A stretch of DNA of 20,964 nt. Origin: JABDDM01 sp038240295. GTDB taxonomy: Bacteria > Bacteroidota > Ignavibacteria > Palsa-1295. The notes beneath the pieces are model-generated. The model was not told the origin of the DNA. It saw only the letters and a program-made list of their open reading frames with translations, and did no database searches. The DNA lies in NCBI GenBank assembly GCA_038240295.1, contig JBBSDW010000042.1, positions 1 through 20,964 of the forward strand, given 5' to 3'. Made by a program: the position numbers and the translations under genes. Shown one piece after another: positions 1-9,332 of this stretch (positions are counted from its first letter, which is position 1; every line of letters begins with the position of its first letter).

Positions 1-107
1 GAAAGCTGCTCGAGAAGCAAAAAGAAGGTAAGAAGCGGATGAAGCAGGTCGGACGCATCGAGGTGCCGCAGGAGGCATTCCTCGCCGTGCTACAGATTTC
101 AGATTAA
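1..107 (+). CDS. lepA: Elongation factor 4 (LepA), C-terminal end only
   Basis: Only the last 34 residues are in the window, read from base 3 to a TAA at 105-107. The peptide contains KQKEGKKRMKQVG followed by IEVPQEAFLAVL, which closely matches the basic C-terminal tail of LepA/EF4. LepA is a ribosome-associated GTPase that back-translocates or remodels stalled ribosomes. The lepB gene starts seven bases downstream, the same lepA-lepB order found in Escherichia coli, and hemW next door is also a common lepA neighbour. The bulk of the gene, including the GTPase domain, lies upstream of the window, so integrity of the gene cannot be judged. Confidence 0.9.
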   Translation, partial: KLLEKQKEGKKRMKQVGRIEVPQEAFLAVLQISD

Positions 108-113
108 GATCAC

Positions 114-1154
114 ATGGCAGATAAGATCAAGCCGGAAAATACGAATACCTCGATCAAGCAGGGGACCGAGTTCAGTCCCGATCGCGCAGAAGGCGGTCCG
201 ATCAACCTCGACCCGCCTCGAGCAAAGACGCTTGAGGAAATGCGCAAGTCGAGCGTCACTCGCGGAAAGCTCACGTCCGTAACAAAAAAGAAAAAGGATA
301 ACTGGTGGGTCACGGTTATTTGGGCGATCCTCATCGCAATGTTTTTGCGCACATTCTTTATCGAGGCCTTCCGAATTCCGACAGGCTCCATGAAGAACAC
401 GCTGCTCGTGGGCGATTACCTCTTTGTCAATAAAGTTAGCTACGCATTCAAGTCTCCGAAGTATCTTCCGTTCACTTCGACGATCATCCCGCATTTCAGC
501 ATCAAGACCGGAAATATCCATCGCGGCGATGTACTTGTCTTTGAATATCCGGGTGAGCAGGAATTGGTAGAAGCGCGTGAGAAGAAGATCAATTATATCA
601 AACGGTGCATCGGGCTTCCGGGCGATTCGATCCAGCTGATCGCCAAGCAAGTCTACGTCAATGGAAAGGCGATGGTCAATCCTCCGGAAATGATCTATCG
701 CGAAGGCCCACTTCCGAAGTCGCAGCAGGCCCCCGATATTTTCCCGACAGGAGCACCCTGGAATCGTGACTGGTACGGCCCGATCCGTGTGCCTAAAGTG
801 GGAGATATCATTCAGATCAACAGGGATAATTTTTCACGGTACGCGGTCTTCATTGCCCGCGAAGGTCACAAGCCTGTGATCGATGCGCAAGGGGCGGTCG
901 AGATCGACGGCAAGGTCACGTCAAGCTATACGGTCGAACGCGATTATCTCTGGATGATGGGCGACAACCGCGACGATTCGCAGGATTCTCGCTATTGGGG
1001 ATTTGCACCGGTCGATAATGTAGTTGGTCAGGCACTGATAATATATTTCTCGCACTACTCGCCGCCATCCTCAGGTTATGGCGATGGTTACGATCCCGAC
1101 GAAGTGCAGAATGCCCATTTCCGTTGGGATCGCATCGGACGCTTGATCAAGTGA
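114..1154 (+). CDS. lepB: Signal peptidase I
   Basis: This is a 346-residue type I leader peptidase that cleaves signal peptides from exported proteins at the outer face of the inner membrane. A basic cytoplasmic N-terminus of about 62 residues precedes one membrane segment (about 64-84). The catalytic serine is Ser92 in RIPTGSMKNTL and the general-base lysine is Lys163 in YIKRCIGLPGD. Box E, GDNRDDSQDSRYWG, lies at 283-296. The interval between Lys163 and box E (about 120 residues) is longer than in compact Gram-positive enzymes and carries an extra periplasmic insertion. The ATG at 114 follows the lepA stop by six bases. No clear Shine-Dalgarno site is seen, which fits translational coupling to lepA. 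The stop overlaps the proposed hemW start. Confidence 0.96.
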   Translation: MADKIKPENTNTSIKQGTEFSPDRAEGGPINLDPPRAKTLEEMRKSSVTRGKLTSVTKKKKDNWWVTVIWAILIAMFLRTFFIEAFRIPTGSMKNTLLVGDYLFVNKVSYAFKSPKYLPFTSTIIPHFSIKTGNIHRGDVLVFEYPGEQELVEAREKKINYIKRCIGLPGDSIQLIAKQVYVNGKAMVNPPEMIYREGPLPKSQQAPDIFPTGAPWNRDWYGPIRVPKVGDIIQINRDNFSRYAVFIAREGHKPVIDAQGAVEIDGKVTSSYTVERDYLWMMGDNRDDSQDSRYWGFAPVDNVVGQALIIYFSHYSPPSSGYGDGYDPDEVQNAHFRWDRIGRLIK

Positions 1155-2380
1155 CCGAGGGAAGCAGGTTCAGAGAACAGACCGATCGGCGCTCACTGAG
1201 CGCCTATCTGCACATTCCGTTCTGTGAAAAGAAGTGTCTCTATTGCGATTTTTATTCGATCGAGAATCTCTCGCTTCGCGGCGAATTCGTGACGCTTATT
1301 TGCAAGGAGATCGAGATGAAATTTGCGGCACTGCCCAAAGTGAGCGGTCGCAAACTTCAAACCGTATTCTTCGGCGGCGGCACTCCGTCGCTGCTTGAAC
1401 CAGAAGAACTCGAGCGCATTATGACAGCGCTTACTCGTCATACACCTCTCGATGAAGAGTGTGAGTTCACGCTTGAATGCAATCCTGGCACCGTCACGCT
1501 TGAGAAATTGCAGGGTTATCGTGCGCTAGGTGTGAATCGTTTGAGTTTCGGCGTGCAATCCTTCGATCAGGCCGAACTTGAATGGCTCGGCCGAATTCAC
1601 AACGCACAGGAAGCGCGCGACGCCGTTCGACTAGCGCGAGAAGCCGGCTTCGACAACGTTAGCATCGATCTTATCTTCGCGCTTCCAGATCAAACCGAGG
1701 CCACTCTTGCCCGGACGCTGGATGAAGCAATTGCGCTCGAAACAGATCACATCAGCGCTTATAACTTGATCGTCGAGCAGGGGACGCCGCTTTTCAGGCT
1801 CGTCCAACTCGACCAAGTAATTCCACTCGATTCCGACCGCGCTGCCGAATTATTCGATTATGCCCAGACGCGTCTTGCAGATGCTGGGTTCGAACAATAT
1901 GAAATTTCGAACTACGCGAAGTCGCCGGAGAAGCGAGCAAAGCATAATCTCGTCTATTGGGATGCGTCAAAGGATTATATCTCCTTTGGCCCATCGGCGC
2001 ATGAATTTCTGGGCGGAGTGAGAAGCTGGAATGCTAGTTCGCTCGATCACTATAAGAAGATGATCGAATCGGGAAAGCTTCCGCGTTTGGAATCGGAAGT
2101 CATCACGGTTGAAGAACGCCGGACGGAGGTGCTTTATCTGCAGTTGCGTTCGACGGGTATCGATCTCGAACGGCATGCCGAAGAATTTTCTGAGAATCTC
2201 ATGGAAAATCCCGAAGTGCAGGCGCTCGTGCAGGATGGATTTTTGAAGCTGGTTGACGAGCGAAATCTTGCGCTCACCCAGCTTGGCTATCGGTTCTGTG
2301 ATGGCATCGTGGTGCGGTTGCTCGACCGCGAACGGTACGCCCGGAAATATGTCAACCTGCCAATCCTTGCTGCCGCGTGA
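1151..2380 (+). CDS. hemW: HemW-type radical SAM heme chaperone
   Basis: This is a radical SAM protein of the HemN/HemW family. With the start proposed here it has 409 residues and the iron-sulfur motif HIPFCEKKCLYCDF with Cys25, Cys29 and Cys32 (CX3CX2C), followed by FFGGGTPSLL. The residue after the third cysteine pair is Asp-Phe rather than a fourth cysteine, which is the HemW pattern rather than that of true coproporphyrinogen dehydrogenase HemN. HemW binds heme and hands it to respiratory proteins. I chose the GTG at 1151 because it overlaps the lepB stop (GTGA) and leaves a short leader before the motif. An ATG at 1124 in the same frame would overlap lepB by 31 bases. Older annotations call this family oxygen-independent coproporphyrinogen III oxidase. 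Confidence 0.9.
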   Translation: MTEGSRFREQTDRRSLSAYLHIPFCEKKCLYCDFYSIENLSLRGEFVTLICKEIEMKFAALPKVSGRKLQTVFFGGGTPSLLEPEELERIMTALTRHTPLDEECEFTLECNPGTVTLEKLQGYRALGVNRLSFGVQSFDQAELEWLGRIHNAQEARDAVRLAREAGFDNVSIDLIFALPDQTEATLARTLDEAIALETDHISAYNLIVEQGTPLFRLVQLDQVIPLDSDRAAELFDYAQTRLADAGFEQYEISNYAKSPEKRAKHNLVYWDASKDYISFGPSAHEFLGGVRSWNASSLDHYKKMIESGKLPRLESEVITVEERRTEVLYLQLRSTGIDLERHAEEFSENLMENPEVQALVQDGFLKLVDERNLALTQLGYRFCDGIVVRLLDRERYARKYVNLPILAAA

Positions 2381-2481
2381 TGGGAAGCGTTTGCATGAGT
2401 ATCTTTGCAGCGTCGATCGGTCGCATTCATCTCGTTCAACGGTTCGCTCGTATTCTTTTTTAACAGCTCACACTATCAAAC

Positions 2482-5478
2482 GTGGCATCACGTAGGATCC
2501 ATTATTTCTTTGCTGGAGCAGCGTTTTTCATCGCGCTCTTTACGTACCTGGCCACGATGCAGCCTACGATCCCGTTCTGGGATTGCGGTGAATTTTCGGC
2601 TGCAGCATGGGCGCTTCAGGTGCCGCATCCGCCCGGAGCACCGCTCTGGACGATCGTCGGCCGGCTTGGAATGTTGATCCCGATCTTTACCGATCCGACC
2701 GCCCGATATAATTTTCTCTCGGTCCTCAGCAGCGCACTTTCGATCATGCTGCTCTATCTCACGATCGTTCGACTGATCAAGATCTGGCGCGGAACGCCTC
2801 GTACGATGGCCGATATGCTCACGCATTACGGTGGTGCCTTCGTGGGAGCGCTTGCCTATTGCTTTACGGATAGTTTCTGGTTCAATGCGCTCGAATGTGA
2901 AGTGTATGCGTTCGGCTCGCTCTTTATTTCGCTGGTGCCGTGGCTGATTATGGTTTGGTACGATCACGCCGACGAGCCGCACAGCGAAAAATATTTGATG
3001 TTGATCGCCTATGTGATCGGACTTTCGCTCGGCGTGCATCAGCTGGCACTCATCACGCTCTTCCCAGTCTGGATGCTCGTCTATTATAAGCGATGGAAGA
3101 AGACGACCGTTGGCGGCTGGTTCCTGATGGTGCTTTCCTCGATCGTGGCCTTCGCATTTATCTTCCTTCTCGTGCTGACAAAGCTTGTCGACTGGGCAGG
3201 ACATGGAAGCGGGATGCTCTCGCTAATCATTATACTCGCAATGGTCGGTGCGCTCGTCTATTCGCAGATGAAAAAGATCGCATGGCTCAATCTTGCGATG
3301 TGGGGCGCGATCCTGATCTTTTTTGGATATGGCACCTACACCTTCGTGATGGTCCGTGCCTCACAGGATCCGCCGATGGATCAGCAGCATCCTTCGACAT
3401 TTGCCGGACTTGCGGGTTACATCATGCGCGATCAGTATGGCGACTGGAAGGCATTCCCGCGCCGGCTGGAAGATCAAAATCAGGATCACTCGCATCAGGC
3501 AACGTTCGATAACTATTCGAGCGATGCCGATTTCTTCTGGCGATACCAGACGAACTTCATGTTCCATCGCTACATGGGCTGGAATTTCATTGGCCGCGAT
3601 GGCGACGATCAAGGCGCAGGCGTTGACTTTTCGAAGACATGGGCCCTGCCGCTTATCCTCGGATTTTTCGGAATGTTCTGGCACTTCCGGCGAGATCCGA
3701 AACGAGCGCTTACCCTGCTCGGCGCATTTATCATCATGGGATATCTCGTAGATTGGTACCAGAATCAGCAGGAGCCGCAGCCGCGAGAGCGAGATTACTT
3801 CTATGTAGGAGCTTTCTACTTTTTTGCGATGTGGATCGGCATTGGTGCGACCGGGATCATGGAGATCATTCGCGCAAAGTGGGGGAGTAAACACCTCACG
3901 GAAGCGAGCACCATGGCCCAAACGGAATATGGCCCACCGATCATCACCGGAGATGGCAACGTCGGTGCACTTGCGGTCGGACTCGTTTCTCTGCTTGTAC
4001 TTGTGCCGCTCAATCAATGCATCGGCCTGACCGGTTTGCTTACCGGTCATTCGTTTGCGAAGTCAAGCAAGTGGGCCGAATATTCCCGATACCATAACTA
4101 CATTCCCTTCGACTATGCATACAACATCATGCAAAGTTGCGACAAAGATGCTATTCTCTTTACCTATGGAGACAATGATACCTTTCCATTGTGGTGTTTG
4201 CAGGATGTGTATGGCATTCGGACCGATATCCGCATCGTCCAGCTATCGCTTGCGAACCTTCCCTACTATATCAAGGCACTCAAGGATAATCACCCGTGGG
4301 GCGCAAAGACGATCAACATTTCGAGCTATAGCGACGACATCATAAAGCTTTCGGATCGCGAGGCCGAACCGTTGATGTCGCAGGCGGTAAAAAATGAGAA
4401 TATATCGATCCCGGTTTCAAAACAGGTTGCGTTCTATACCACCGGTGACTCAAGTGCGCAGCCAACCGTAATGAACTGGAAGGCAACGCCGCACATGCCG
4501 AGCGAAGTTGTGATCATGGATATCGTAAAGAATCATCTTGGCGATCGGCCGATCTATTTCTCCTCAACGGTGTCGGAGCAGGCTTACGTTGGCCTCGGCC
4601 CATATCTCGTGCAGGAAGGCATGGCATCACGCGTGACGCCGTATGTGCATCAGGTCGATCGAAGCGATCTTTCGGGCGCCATCAACGAACGTGCCTTCGT
4701 GCAGAGTGCGTATCATATTCCCGATCATCCGCATTCGGAGCCCGATCGCGGAATGATCCTGCGCAGCTATAACGATCCATCGGCACATCGCAGCGCCATG
4801 GACGACAAGTATTCCATGTCGTACAGGATCGAGTATATCAAACTCGCAAATCACTTCCTCGAAAAGGGCGATCAGGCCGCTGCGCACCGGGCACTCGATA
4901 CGCTCGAGGCACGTATTCCGCCGAGCCTCGTCACTCTCGAATATCCTTACGCATCGATCCTCGTCGATATTTATCAGCGAGCAGGCGATGAGAAAAAGGC
5001 TGCGTACTATGCACGGTACACAGCCGACCGAATTCGCGAAATGATGACGAGCGATCCGAACTGGCGCGAGGACGATCCTTACGCAAAGCAGATGCGCGTC
5101 GATTTCACCTTTGCCGACATGCTTCTGCGTGCAGGCGAATATGATTCTACACGGACGCAGTTCATGATCCTAAAGGCATCGTCGCCGCCCGAGCAGGCGA
5201 TGCTCTTCGACCTGAAGGCTGAAGAAGTTGATGCTAGAAAACTCGATGCCGCAGGCAAGAAGCAGGAGGCGCTTGCGAAATACAACGATGTCATTGCGAC
5301 CTATCAAAAGGATGGGGGAGATGTCGGCCGGGAAATTCCGACGCTCGTCAGCCGCCGTGATGCGCTTGCGCGGGAGTTAGGCGTTACGCCACCTCCGCTC
5401 GCGAAGCCGGACACGATTCCGCAAAAGCCGTCGCAGCCTGCAACCGCGAAATCAAGCGGCACCGCTCCGCCGCACTAA
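2482..5478 (+). CDS. DUF2723 (TMEM260-like) membrane protein, putative GT-C glycosyltransferase, copy 1
   Basis: This is a 998-residue protein with a multi-pass membrane N-terminal half and a soluble C-terminal half. The first membrane helix (about 8-25) is followed by PTIPFWDCGEFSAAA (28-42). The acidic Asp34 and Glu37 sit in the first extracytoplasmic loop, where GT-C enzymes keep catalytic acids. Further helices run to about residue 500. The conserved segment GDNDTFPLWCLQDVYG begins at residue 563 in the presumed periplasmic domain. Residues from about 783 to 950 contain TPR-like helical pairs, and the end is Pro/Ala/Ser rich. DUF2723 includes human TMEM260, described as a protein O-mannosyltransferase, so sugar transfer to exported proteins is inferred. 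The start is a GTG at 2482, chosen because it aligns with the start of copy 2. No Shine-Dalgarno site is visible, and about 100 non-coding bases separate it from hemW. Confidence 0.85.
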   Translation: MASRRIHYFFAGAAFFIALFTYLATMQPTIPFWDCGEFSAAAWALQVPHPPGAPLWTIVGRLGMLIPIFTDPTARYNFLSVLSSALSIMLLYLTIVRLIKIWRGTPRTMADMLTHYGGAFVGALAYCFTDSFWFNALECEVYAFGSLFISLVPWLIMVWYDHADEPHSEKYLMLIAYVIGLSLGVHQLALITLFPVWMLVYYKRWKKTTVGGWFLMVLSSIVAFAFIFLLVLTKLVDWAGHGSGMLSLIIILAMVGALVYSQMKKIAWLNLAMWGAILIFFGYGTYTFVMVRASQDPPMDQQHPSTFAGLAGYIMRDQYGDWKAFPRRLEDQNQDHSHQATFDNYSSDADFFWRYQTNFMFHRYMGWNFIGRDGDDQGAGVDFSKTWALPLILGFFGMFWHFRRDPKRALTLLGAFIIMGYLVDWYQNQQEPQPRERDYFYVGAFYFFAMWIGIGATGIMEIIRAKWGSKHLTEASTMAQTEYGPPIITGDGNVGALAVGLVSLLVLVPLNQCIGLTGLLTGHSFAKSSKWAEYSRYHNYIPFDYAYNIMQSCDKDAILFTYGDNDTFPLWCLQDVYGIRTDIRIVQLSLANLPYYIKALKDNHPWGAKTINISSYSDDIIKLSDREAEPLMSQAVKNENISIPVSKQVAFYTTGDSSAQPTVMNWKATPHMPSEVVIMDIVKNHLGDRPIYFSSTVSEQAYVGLGPYLVQEGMASRVTPYVHQVDRSDLSGAINERAFVQSAYHIPDHPHSEPDRGMILRSYNDPSAHRSAMDDKYSMSYRIEYIKLANHFLEKGDQAAAHRALDTLEARIPPSLVTLEYPYASILVDIYQRAGDEKKAAYYARYTADRIREMMTSDPNWREDDPYAKQMRVDFTFADMLLRAGEYDSTRTQFMILKASSPPEQAMLFDLKAEEVDARKLDAAGKKQEALAKYNDVIATYQKDGGDVGREIPTLVSRRDALARELGVTPPPLAKPDTIPQKPSQPATAKSSGTAPPH

Positions 5479-5554
5479 GCTGTTACACGCTCTCAGCATT
5501 TATAGAACGTCGACTTTTTTCACTTCTTGATTCATAGCATCGCGAATTAGCTTC

Positions 5555-8500
5555 ATGGACCAAAAACGCGTTCATTACATTTTTGCCGGTCTGGCATTTT
5601 TCATCGCCCTCTTCACCTACGGGATGACGATGCAGCCGACGATCCCGTTCTGGGATTGCGGAGAATTTAGCGCTGCTGCGATCGGGCTCGGTGTGCCGCA
5701 TCCGCCAGGTGCACCGCTCTGGACGCTTATCGGTCGACTGGGGATGCTTATTCCTTTCTTTACCGATCCAACGGCGCGATATAATTTCTTATCTGTGATC
5801 AGTAGTGCAACATCCGTAATGCTGCTCTATCTTACGATCGTTCGTTTGATCAAGATCTGGCGCGGCACACCACGCACGATGGCCGATATGCTGACGATGT
5901 ATGGCGGCGCATTTGTCGGAGCGCTTGCCTATTGCTTTACCGATAGCTTCTGGTTCAACGCGCTCGAATGCGAAGTATACGCGTTCGGCTCGCTCTTTAT
6001 TTCGCTTGTGCCCTGGCTCATTCTGGTGTGGTACGACCACGCCGATGAGCCGCACAGCGAAAAGTATCTGATGCTCATCGCTTACGTCATCGGACTTTCG
6101 CTTGGCGTGCATCAGTTGGCGCTGCTTACGATCTTTCCGGTCTGGATGCTCGTCTATTACAAGCGCTGGCAGAAGACGACGATCACTGGATGGTTCATTA
6201 TGGTCGCGACCTCGCTCGTTGCCTTTGCGTTTATCTTTCTGGTCGTACTCTCAGATCTTGTCGAATGGGCTGGCAACGGTAAGGCCATTATTTCCGTGAT
6301 CATTCTTGGTGGAATGATCGGTGGGATCGTTTACGCAGAAATGAAGAAGAAGCCACTTGTGAGCATTGCGCTCTGGGGCTCCATGTTCATCTTCTTAGGA
6401 TATACCACCTACGCAAGCATCATGGTTCGCGGCGCGCAGGATCCGCCGATGAATCAGCATCATCCTTCGACCTTTGGGGTGCTCAGCGAATATATCAACC
6501 GTGAACAATACGGCGAAGCCAAGGAAATGCCGCGTCGGCTCGAAGATCAGAATCGCGATCACTCGCACGATGCAACATTCAATAATTATTCGAGCGACAT
6601 GGATTTCTTCTGGCGTTACCAGACGGGGCACATGTTCACCCGATATCTTATGTGGAATTTTGTCGGACGCGATAGTGACGAGCAGGATGCGGGAGTCGAT
6701 TGGAAGAAAACACTTGGCCTGCCGTTCATCCTCGGACTGTTTGGACTCTTTTGGCATTTCAAACGAGATCCGAAGCGAGCGTTGACGCTCGTTGGCACGT
6801 TCATTATCATGGGATTCCTGACGGCCTGGTATCAAAACCAGCAGGACCCTCAGCCTCGAGAACGAGACTATTTTTATGTGGGCGCCTTCTATATCTATGC
6901 GATGTGGCTGGGGATAGGTGCGACCGGGATACTCGAATTTATTCGATCTCGATTCGGAAGCAAGTCGCTAACCGTTGCAAGTACGATGGAACGCTCGGAG
7001 GATGCGGTACCGATCATCAAAGGTGACGGAAATGTCGGCGCATTGCTCATCGGCCTCGCTGCGCTGCTGATCATTTCGCCGCTCAATCAGTGCCTGGGTC
7101 TTGCAGGAATCGCGCTCGGTGAGAGTTCGCACGAAGCTTCAAAGTGGGGTGAATATTCGAGATGGCATAATTACATCCCATACGAATACGCCTACAACTT
7201 TTTGCAAAGCTGCGAACCCGATGCGATCCTCTTCACCGCCGGTGACAACGATACATTTCCGCTTTGGTGTTTGCAGGATGTGTATGGCGTTCGCCGCGAT
7301 GTCAGAATTGTCAATCTCTCGCTCGGCAACATGTCGTGGTACATCAAGCAGCTGAAGCATAACGTCATGTGGGGCGTCGGCAAGACGATCAACTTGCCGT
7401 CGTTTACCGATGAAAAAATGGCGTTCCCCGATGAGCACGACGGAGGAATTGCAGCATACGCAGGCCCGGCGCAACAACTCGCCTTCGACGAGAGTGCCGC
7501 AACGATGGCGAAGTTCACAGGCGTCGCTCAGCCTGGAAAAATGGACTGGAAATTTACTGGACAAATGCCGAACGAATCTGGCTACGTCTTCACGATCTCC
7601 GACCAGCTTATTCGCGACATCGTTCAGTACAACATGGATTCGCGACCGATCTATTTCGCTTCGCTCGTTCCGCCGTCGTATATGGCGGGCCTCGATGGAC
7701 ATCTTCGCTACGAGGGCCTCGCTGCTCGCGTTGTGCCAATGCCACAGGAAGGAAACAGCAGGACAATGGAAGTCGCGGTCAATGAACCGCTTTATCGCAA
7801 ATTTGCATTCTCGATCGCAGATAAGGAGCATCAGACGCCAGATCGTGCAATGATCCTGAATACCTATCGCGATCCATCTTCGAATCTGAGTGCGATGGAC
7901 GAGCGATATGCGCAGACATACTACTACATGTATTTCCGTCTCGCCGATTACTACATTCGCAATAACAAATTGCAGGATGCTCGAATGACAATGGATACAT
8001 GCGAGAAGCGAATGCCGCCTGAAAAGCTTCACCCCCAATATCGCTATGCGGATCTCTTCGCAGAGCGGTACCAGCAGGTTGGCGATTCGGCGAAGGCGAA
8101 AAAATATGCGAGCATGGCCGTGCAGGCGATGCGTGAATCTTCTTCGTCCGAGACGGGCGAGGAAGCCGATCGAAATAACGTTAGCCAGGCCTATCATCTT
8201 GGTGAAGTTTATTTCCACACGGGTCAGCTTGACTCGGCGCGGATATTATTCCAGATGCTTTACAACAAGGTGCAGGGACAGGATAAAGGGATCATGCAGT
8301 ACAAGTTGCTCGCGATCGACTCGAGGATCCTTCAGCAAAAGGGCGACAAGAAAGGCGAGTATGATAAGCTGAACCAGATCGTCACACAGTTCGCTTCGAT
8401 CGGTGGAAGTGCGTATGGTACAGAGTATCCGCAGCTCGAAGCGCGCTATCGGCAGCTAAAAGCCGAACTTGGTATCAAGGATAGTGTACCGCAAGCCCTG

Positions 8501-8581
8501 CCACCAAAGACTTCCGTTCGAACGCCGGCTGGCAATCCGCCGCCCGTACAAATGCAGGTCACACCTGGAGCTAATCAATAA
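5555..8581 (+). CDS. DUF2723 (TMEM260-like) membrane protein, putative GT-C glycosyltransferase, copy 2
   Basis: This is a 1008-residue tandem paralogue of the preceding gene, colinear along its length. The WDCGEF motif is again at 33-38 and the GDNDTFPLWCLQDVYG segment again starts at residue 563. Residues 94-205 differ from copy 1 at only four positions by my hand comparison, all conservative apart from one His/Met, whereas the periplasmic and TPR-like regions (beyond about 580) diverge strongly. The nucleotide sequences differ at many synonymous sites even in the conserved part, so the duplication is old and the core is held by selection. The C-terminal tail is Pro rich. The role is inferred as for copy 1, perhaps with a different acceptor. 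The ATG at 5555 follows a 76-base gap in which I see no convincing promoter or terminator. Confidence 0.85.
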   Translation: MDQKRVHYIFAGLAFFIALFTYGMTMQPTIPFWDCGEFSAAAIGLGVPHPPGAPLWTLIGRLGMLIPFFTDPTARYNFLSVISSATSVMLLYLTIVRLIKIWRGTPRTMADMLTMYGGAFVGALAYCFTDSFWFNALECEVYAFGSLFISLVPWLILVWYDHADEPHSEKYLMLIAYVIGLSLGVHQLALLTIFPVWMLVYYKRWQKTTITGWFIMVATSLVAFAFIFLVVLSDLVEWAGNGKAIISVIILGGMIGGIVYAEMKKKPLVSIALWGSMFIFLGYTTYASIMVRGAQDPPMNQHHPSTFGVLSEYINREQYGEAKEMPRRLEDQNRDHSHDATFNNYSSDMDFFWRYQTGHMFTRYLMWNFVGRDSDEQDAGVDWKKTLGLPFILGLFGLFWHFKRDPKRALTLVGTFIIMGFLTAWYQNQQDPQPRERDYFYVGAFYIYAMWLGIGATGILEFIRSRFGSKSLTVASTMERSEDAVPIIKGDGNVGALLIGLAALLIISPLNQCLGLAGIALGESSHEASKWGEYSRWHNYIPYEYAYNFLQSCEPDAILFTAGDNDTFPLWCLQDVYGVRRDVRIVNLSLGNMSWYIKQLKHNVMWGVGKTINLPSFTDEKMAFPDEHDGGIAAYAGPAQQLAFDESAATMAKFTGVAQPGKMDWKFTGQMPNESGYVFTISDQLIRDIVQYNMDSRPIYFASLVPPSYMAGLDGHLRYEGLAARVVPMPQEGNSRTMEVAVNEPLYRKFAFSIADKEHQTPDRAMILNTYRDPSSNLSAMDERYAQTYYYMYFRLADYYIRNNKLQDARMTMDTCEKRMPPEKLHPQYRYADLFAERYQQVGDSAKAKKYASMAVQAMRESSSSETGEEADRNNVSQAYHLGEVYFHTGQLDSARILFQMLYNKVQGQDKGIMQYKLLAIDSRILQQKGDKKGEYDKLNQIVTQFASIGGSAYGTEYPQLEARYRQLKAELGIKDSVPQALPPKTSVRTPAGNPPPVQMQVTPGANQ

Positions 8582-8594
8582 CTCGCTCGGACGA

Positions 8595-9332
8595 TTGCTA
8601 ATTTCGATCATCATTCCAGCCTACAAAGAATCGGAACGTCTTGTGTCTTCTCTTGAGAAGGCATATGCGTATCTGAAGGATAGGCCCTATCAGTTCGAAC
8701 TGATCGTCGTTGATGACGGCTCTCCGGACCGAACAAGCGATGTCGCCCGACATGAGATCGCGCGTCACGCTGCTTCGGCTCCGAATGTCGATGGCCGAGT
8801 CGAAACGCTTGCACACAACGCCGGCAAAGGTGCGGCCGTAGCGAGGGGAATGCTTATCGCGCAGGGAGCAGTACGCATTTTTACCGACGCCGATTTTTCG
8901 ACTCCCATCAAGGAGATCGAAAAAGTGATACCGCTCATTGCATCCGGCGAATGGGATGTTGTCATCGGAAGCCGCGCCGCGCAGCATCGTGAACTTGTCA
9001 AAAAACATCAACCGTGGTATCGGGAGATGATGGGAAGATTTTTCAATGTTCTCGTACAAGGCTTTGTCTTCAAGGGATTTAAAGATACCCAGTGCGGCTT
9101 CAAGGGCTTTTCTGCGGCTGCCGCCGGGTACGTTTTTCCCCGTCAGAAGATCACCGGCTTTTCCTTCGACGTCGAAGCGCTATACGTTGCACAACAGGGT
9201 GGCTTCAAGATCAAAGAAATTGCGATCGAATGGTATAACGACGAACGTTCGACAGTTGGAGCCTTAGGCGATTCGAGCCGTATGTTCGTCGAATTACTTC
9301 GCATTAAAAAGCTTCATCGAGATACGAAGTAA
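8595..9332 (+). CDS. Family 2 glycosyltransferase, DPM1/ALG5-like polyprenyl-phosphate sugar synthase
   Basis: This is a 245-residue GT2 enzyme beginning MLISIIIPAYKESERL. Visible motifs are VVDDGSPDRT (38-47, nucleotide binding), NAGKGAAVARGM (75-86), the metal-binding DAD at 98-100 followed by FSTP, GSRAAQHR (125-132) and QCGFKGF (166-172). This set is typical of dolichyl/undecaprenyl-phosphate mannose or glucose synthases. No C-terminal membrane helices are present, so it is a peripheral enzyme at the cytoplasmic face. The likely reaction is transfer of a hexose from a nucleotide sugar to polyprenyl phosphate. The sugar cannot be told from sequence alone. The TTG at 8595 is preferred because it gives the usual family N-terminus and avoids the 113-base overlap with copy 2 that an ATG at 8469 would require. 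It directly precedes the yfhO-like gene, an arrangement like the csbB-yfhO pair of Bacillus. Confidence 0.88.
   Translation: MLISIIIPAYKESERLVSSLEKAYAYLKDRPYQFELIVVDDGSPDRTSDVARHEIARHAASAPNVDGRVETLAHNAGKGAAVARGMLIAQGAVRIFTDADFSTPIKEIEKVIPLIASGEWDVVIGSRAAQHRELVKKHQPWYREMMGRFFNVLVQGFVFKGFKDTQCGFKGFSAAAAGYVFPRQKITGFSFDVEALYVAQQGGFKIKEIAIEWYNDERSTVGALGDSSRMFVELLRIKKLHRDTK

Noticed and set aside
2405..2677. Open frame starting in the hemW to DUF2723 gap
   Set aside because: It runs out of frame into the DUF2723 gene, has no family resemblance and is Ser/Arg rich; the gap itself holds no convincing gene or terminator.
2488..3204. Long minus-strand open frame of 238 codons opposite DUF2723 copy 1
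   Set aside because: It lies wholly within a strongly supported coding gene, its product is rich in Arg, His and Glu typical of antisense reading, and the paralogous region of copy 2 does not keep an equivalent full-length frame.
4028..4049. Perfect 8-base inverted repeat TGACCGGT...ACCGGTCA with a six-base loop
   Set aside because: It is inside DUF2723 copy 1, has no T-run, and is not shared by copy 2; it is best taken as chance.
7139..8218. Minus-strand open frame of 359 codons opposite DUF2723 copy 2
   Set aside because: It is antisense to the TPR and periplasmic part of the gene, has no recognisable domain, and is explained by codon bias of the sense strand.
8469..8594. N-terminal extension of the GT2 gene from the ATG at 8469
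   Set aside because: It would overlap copy 2 of DUF2723 by 113 bases, and its Arg-rich product does not resemble a GT2 N-terminus; the TTG at 8595 gives the normal start.
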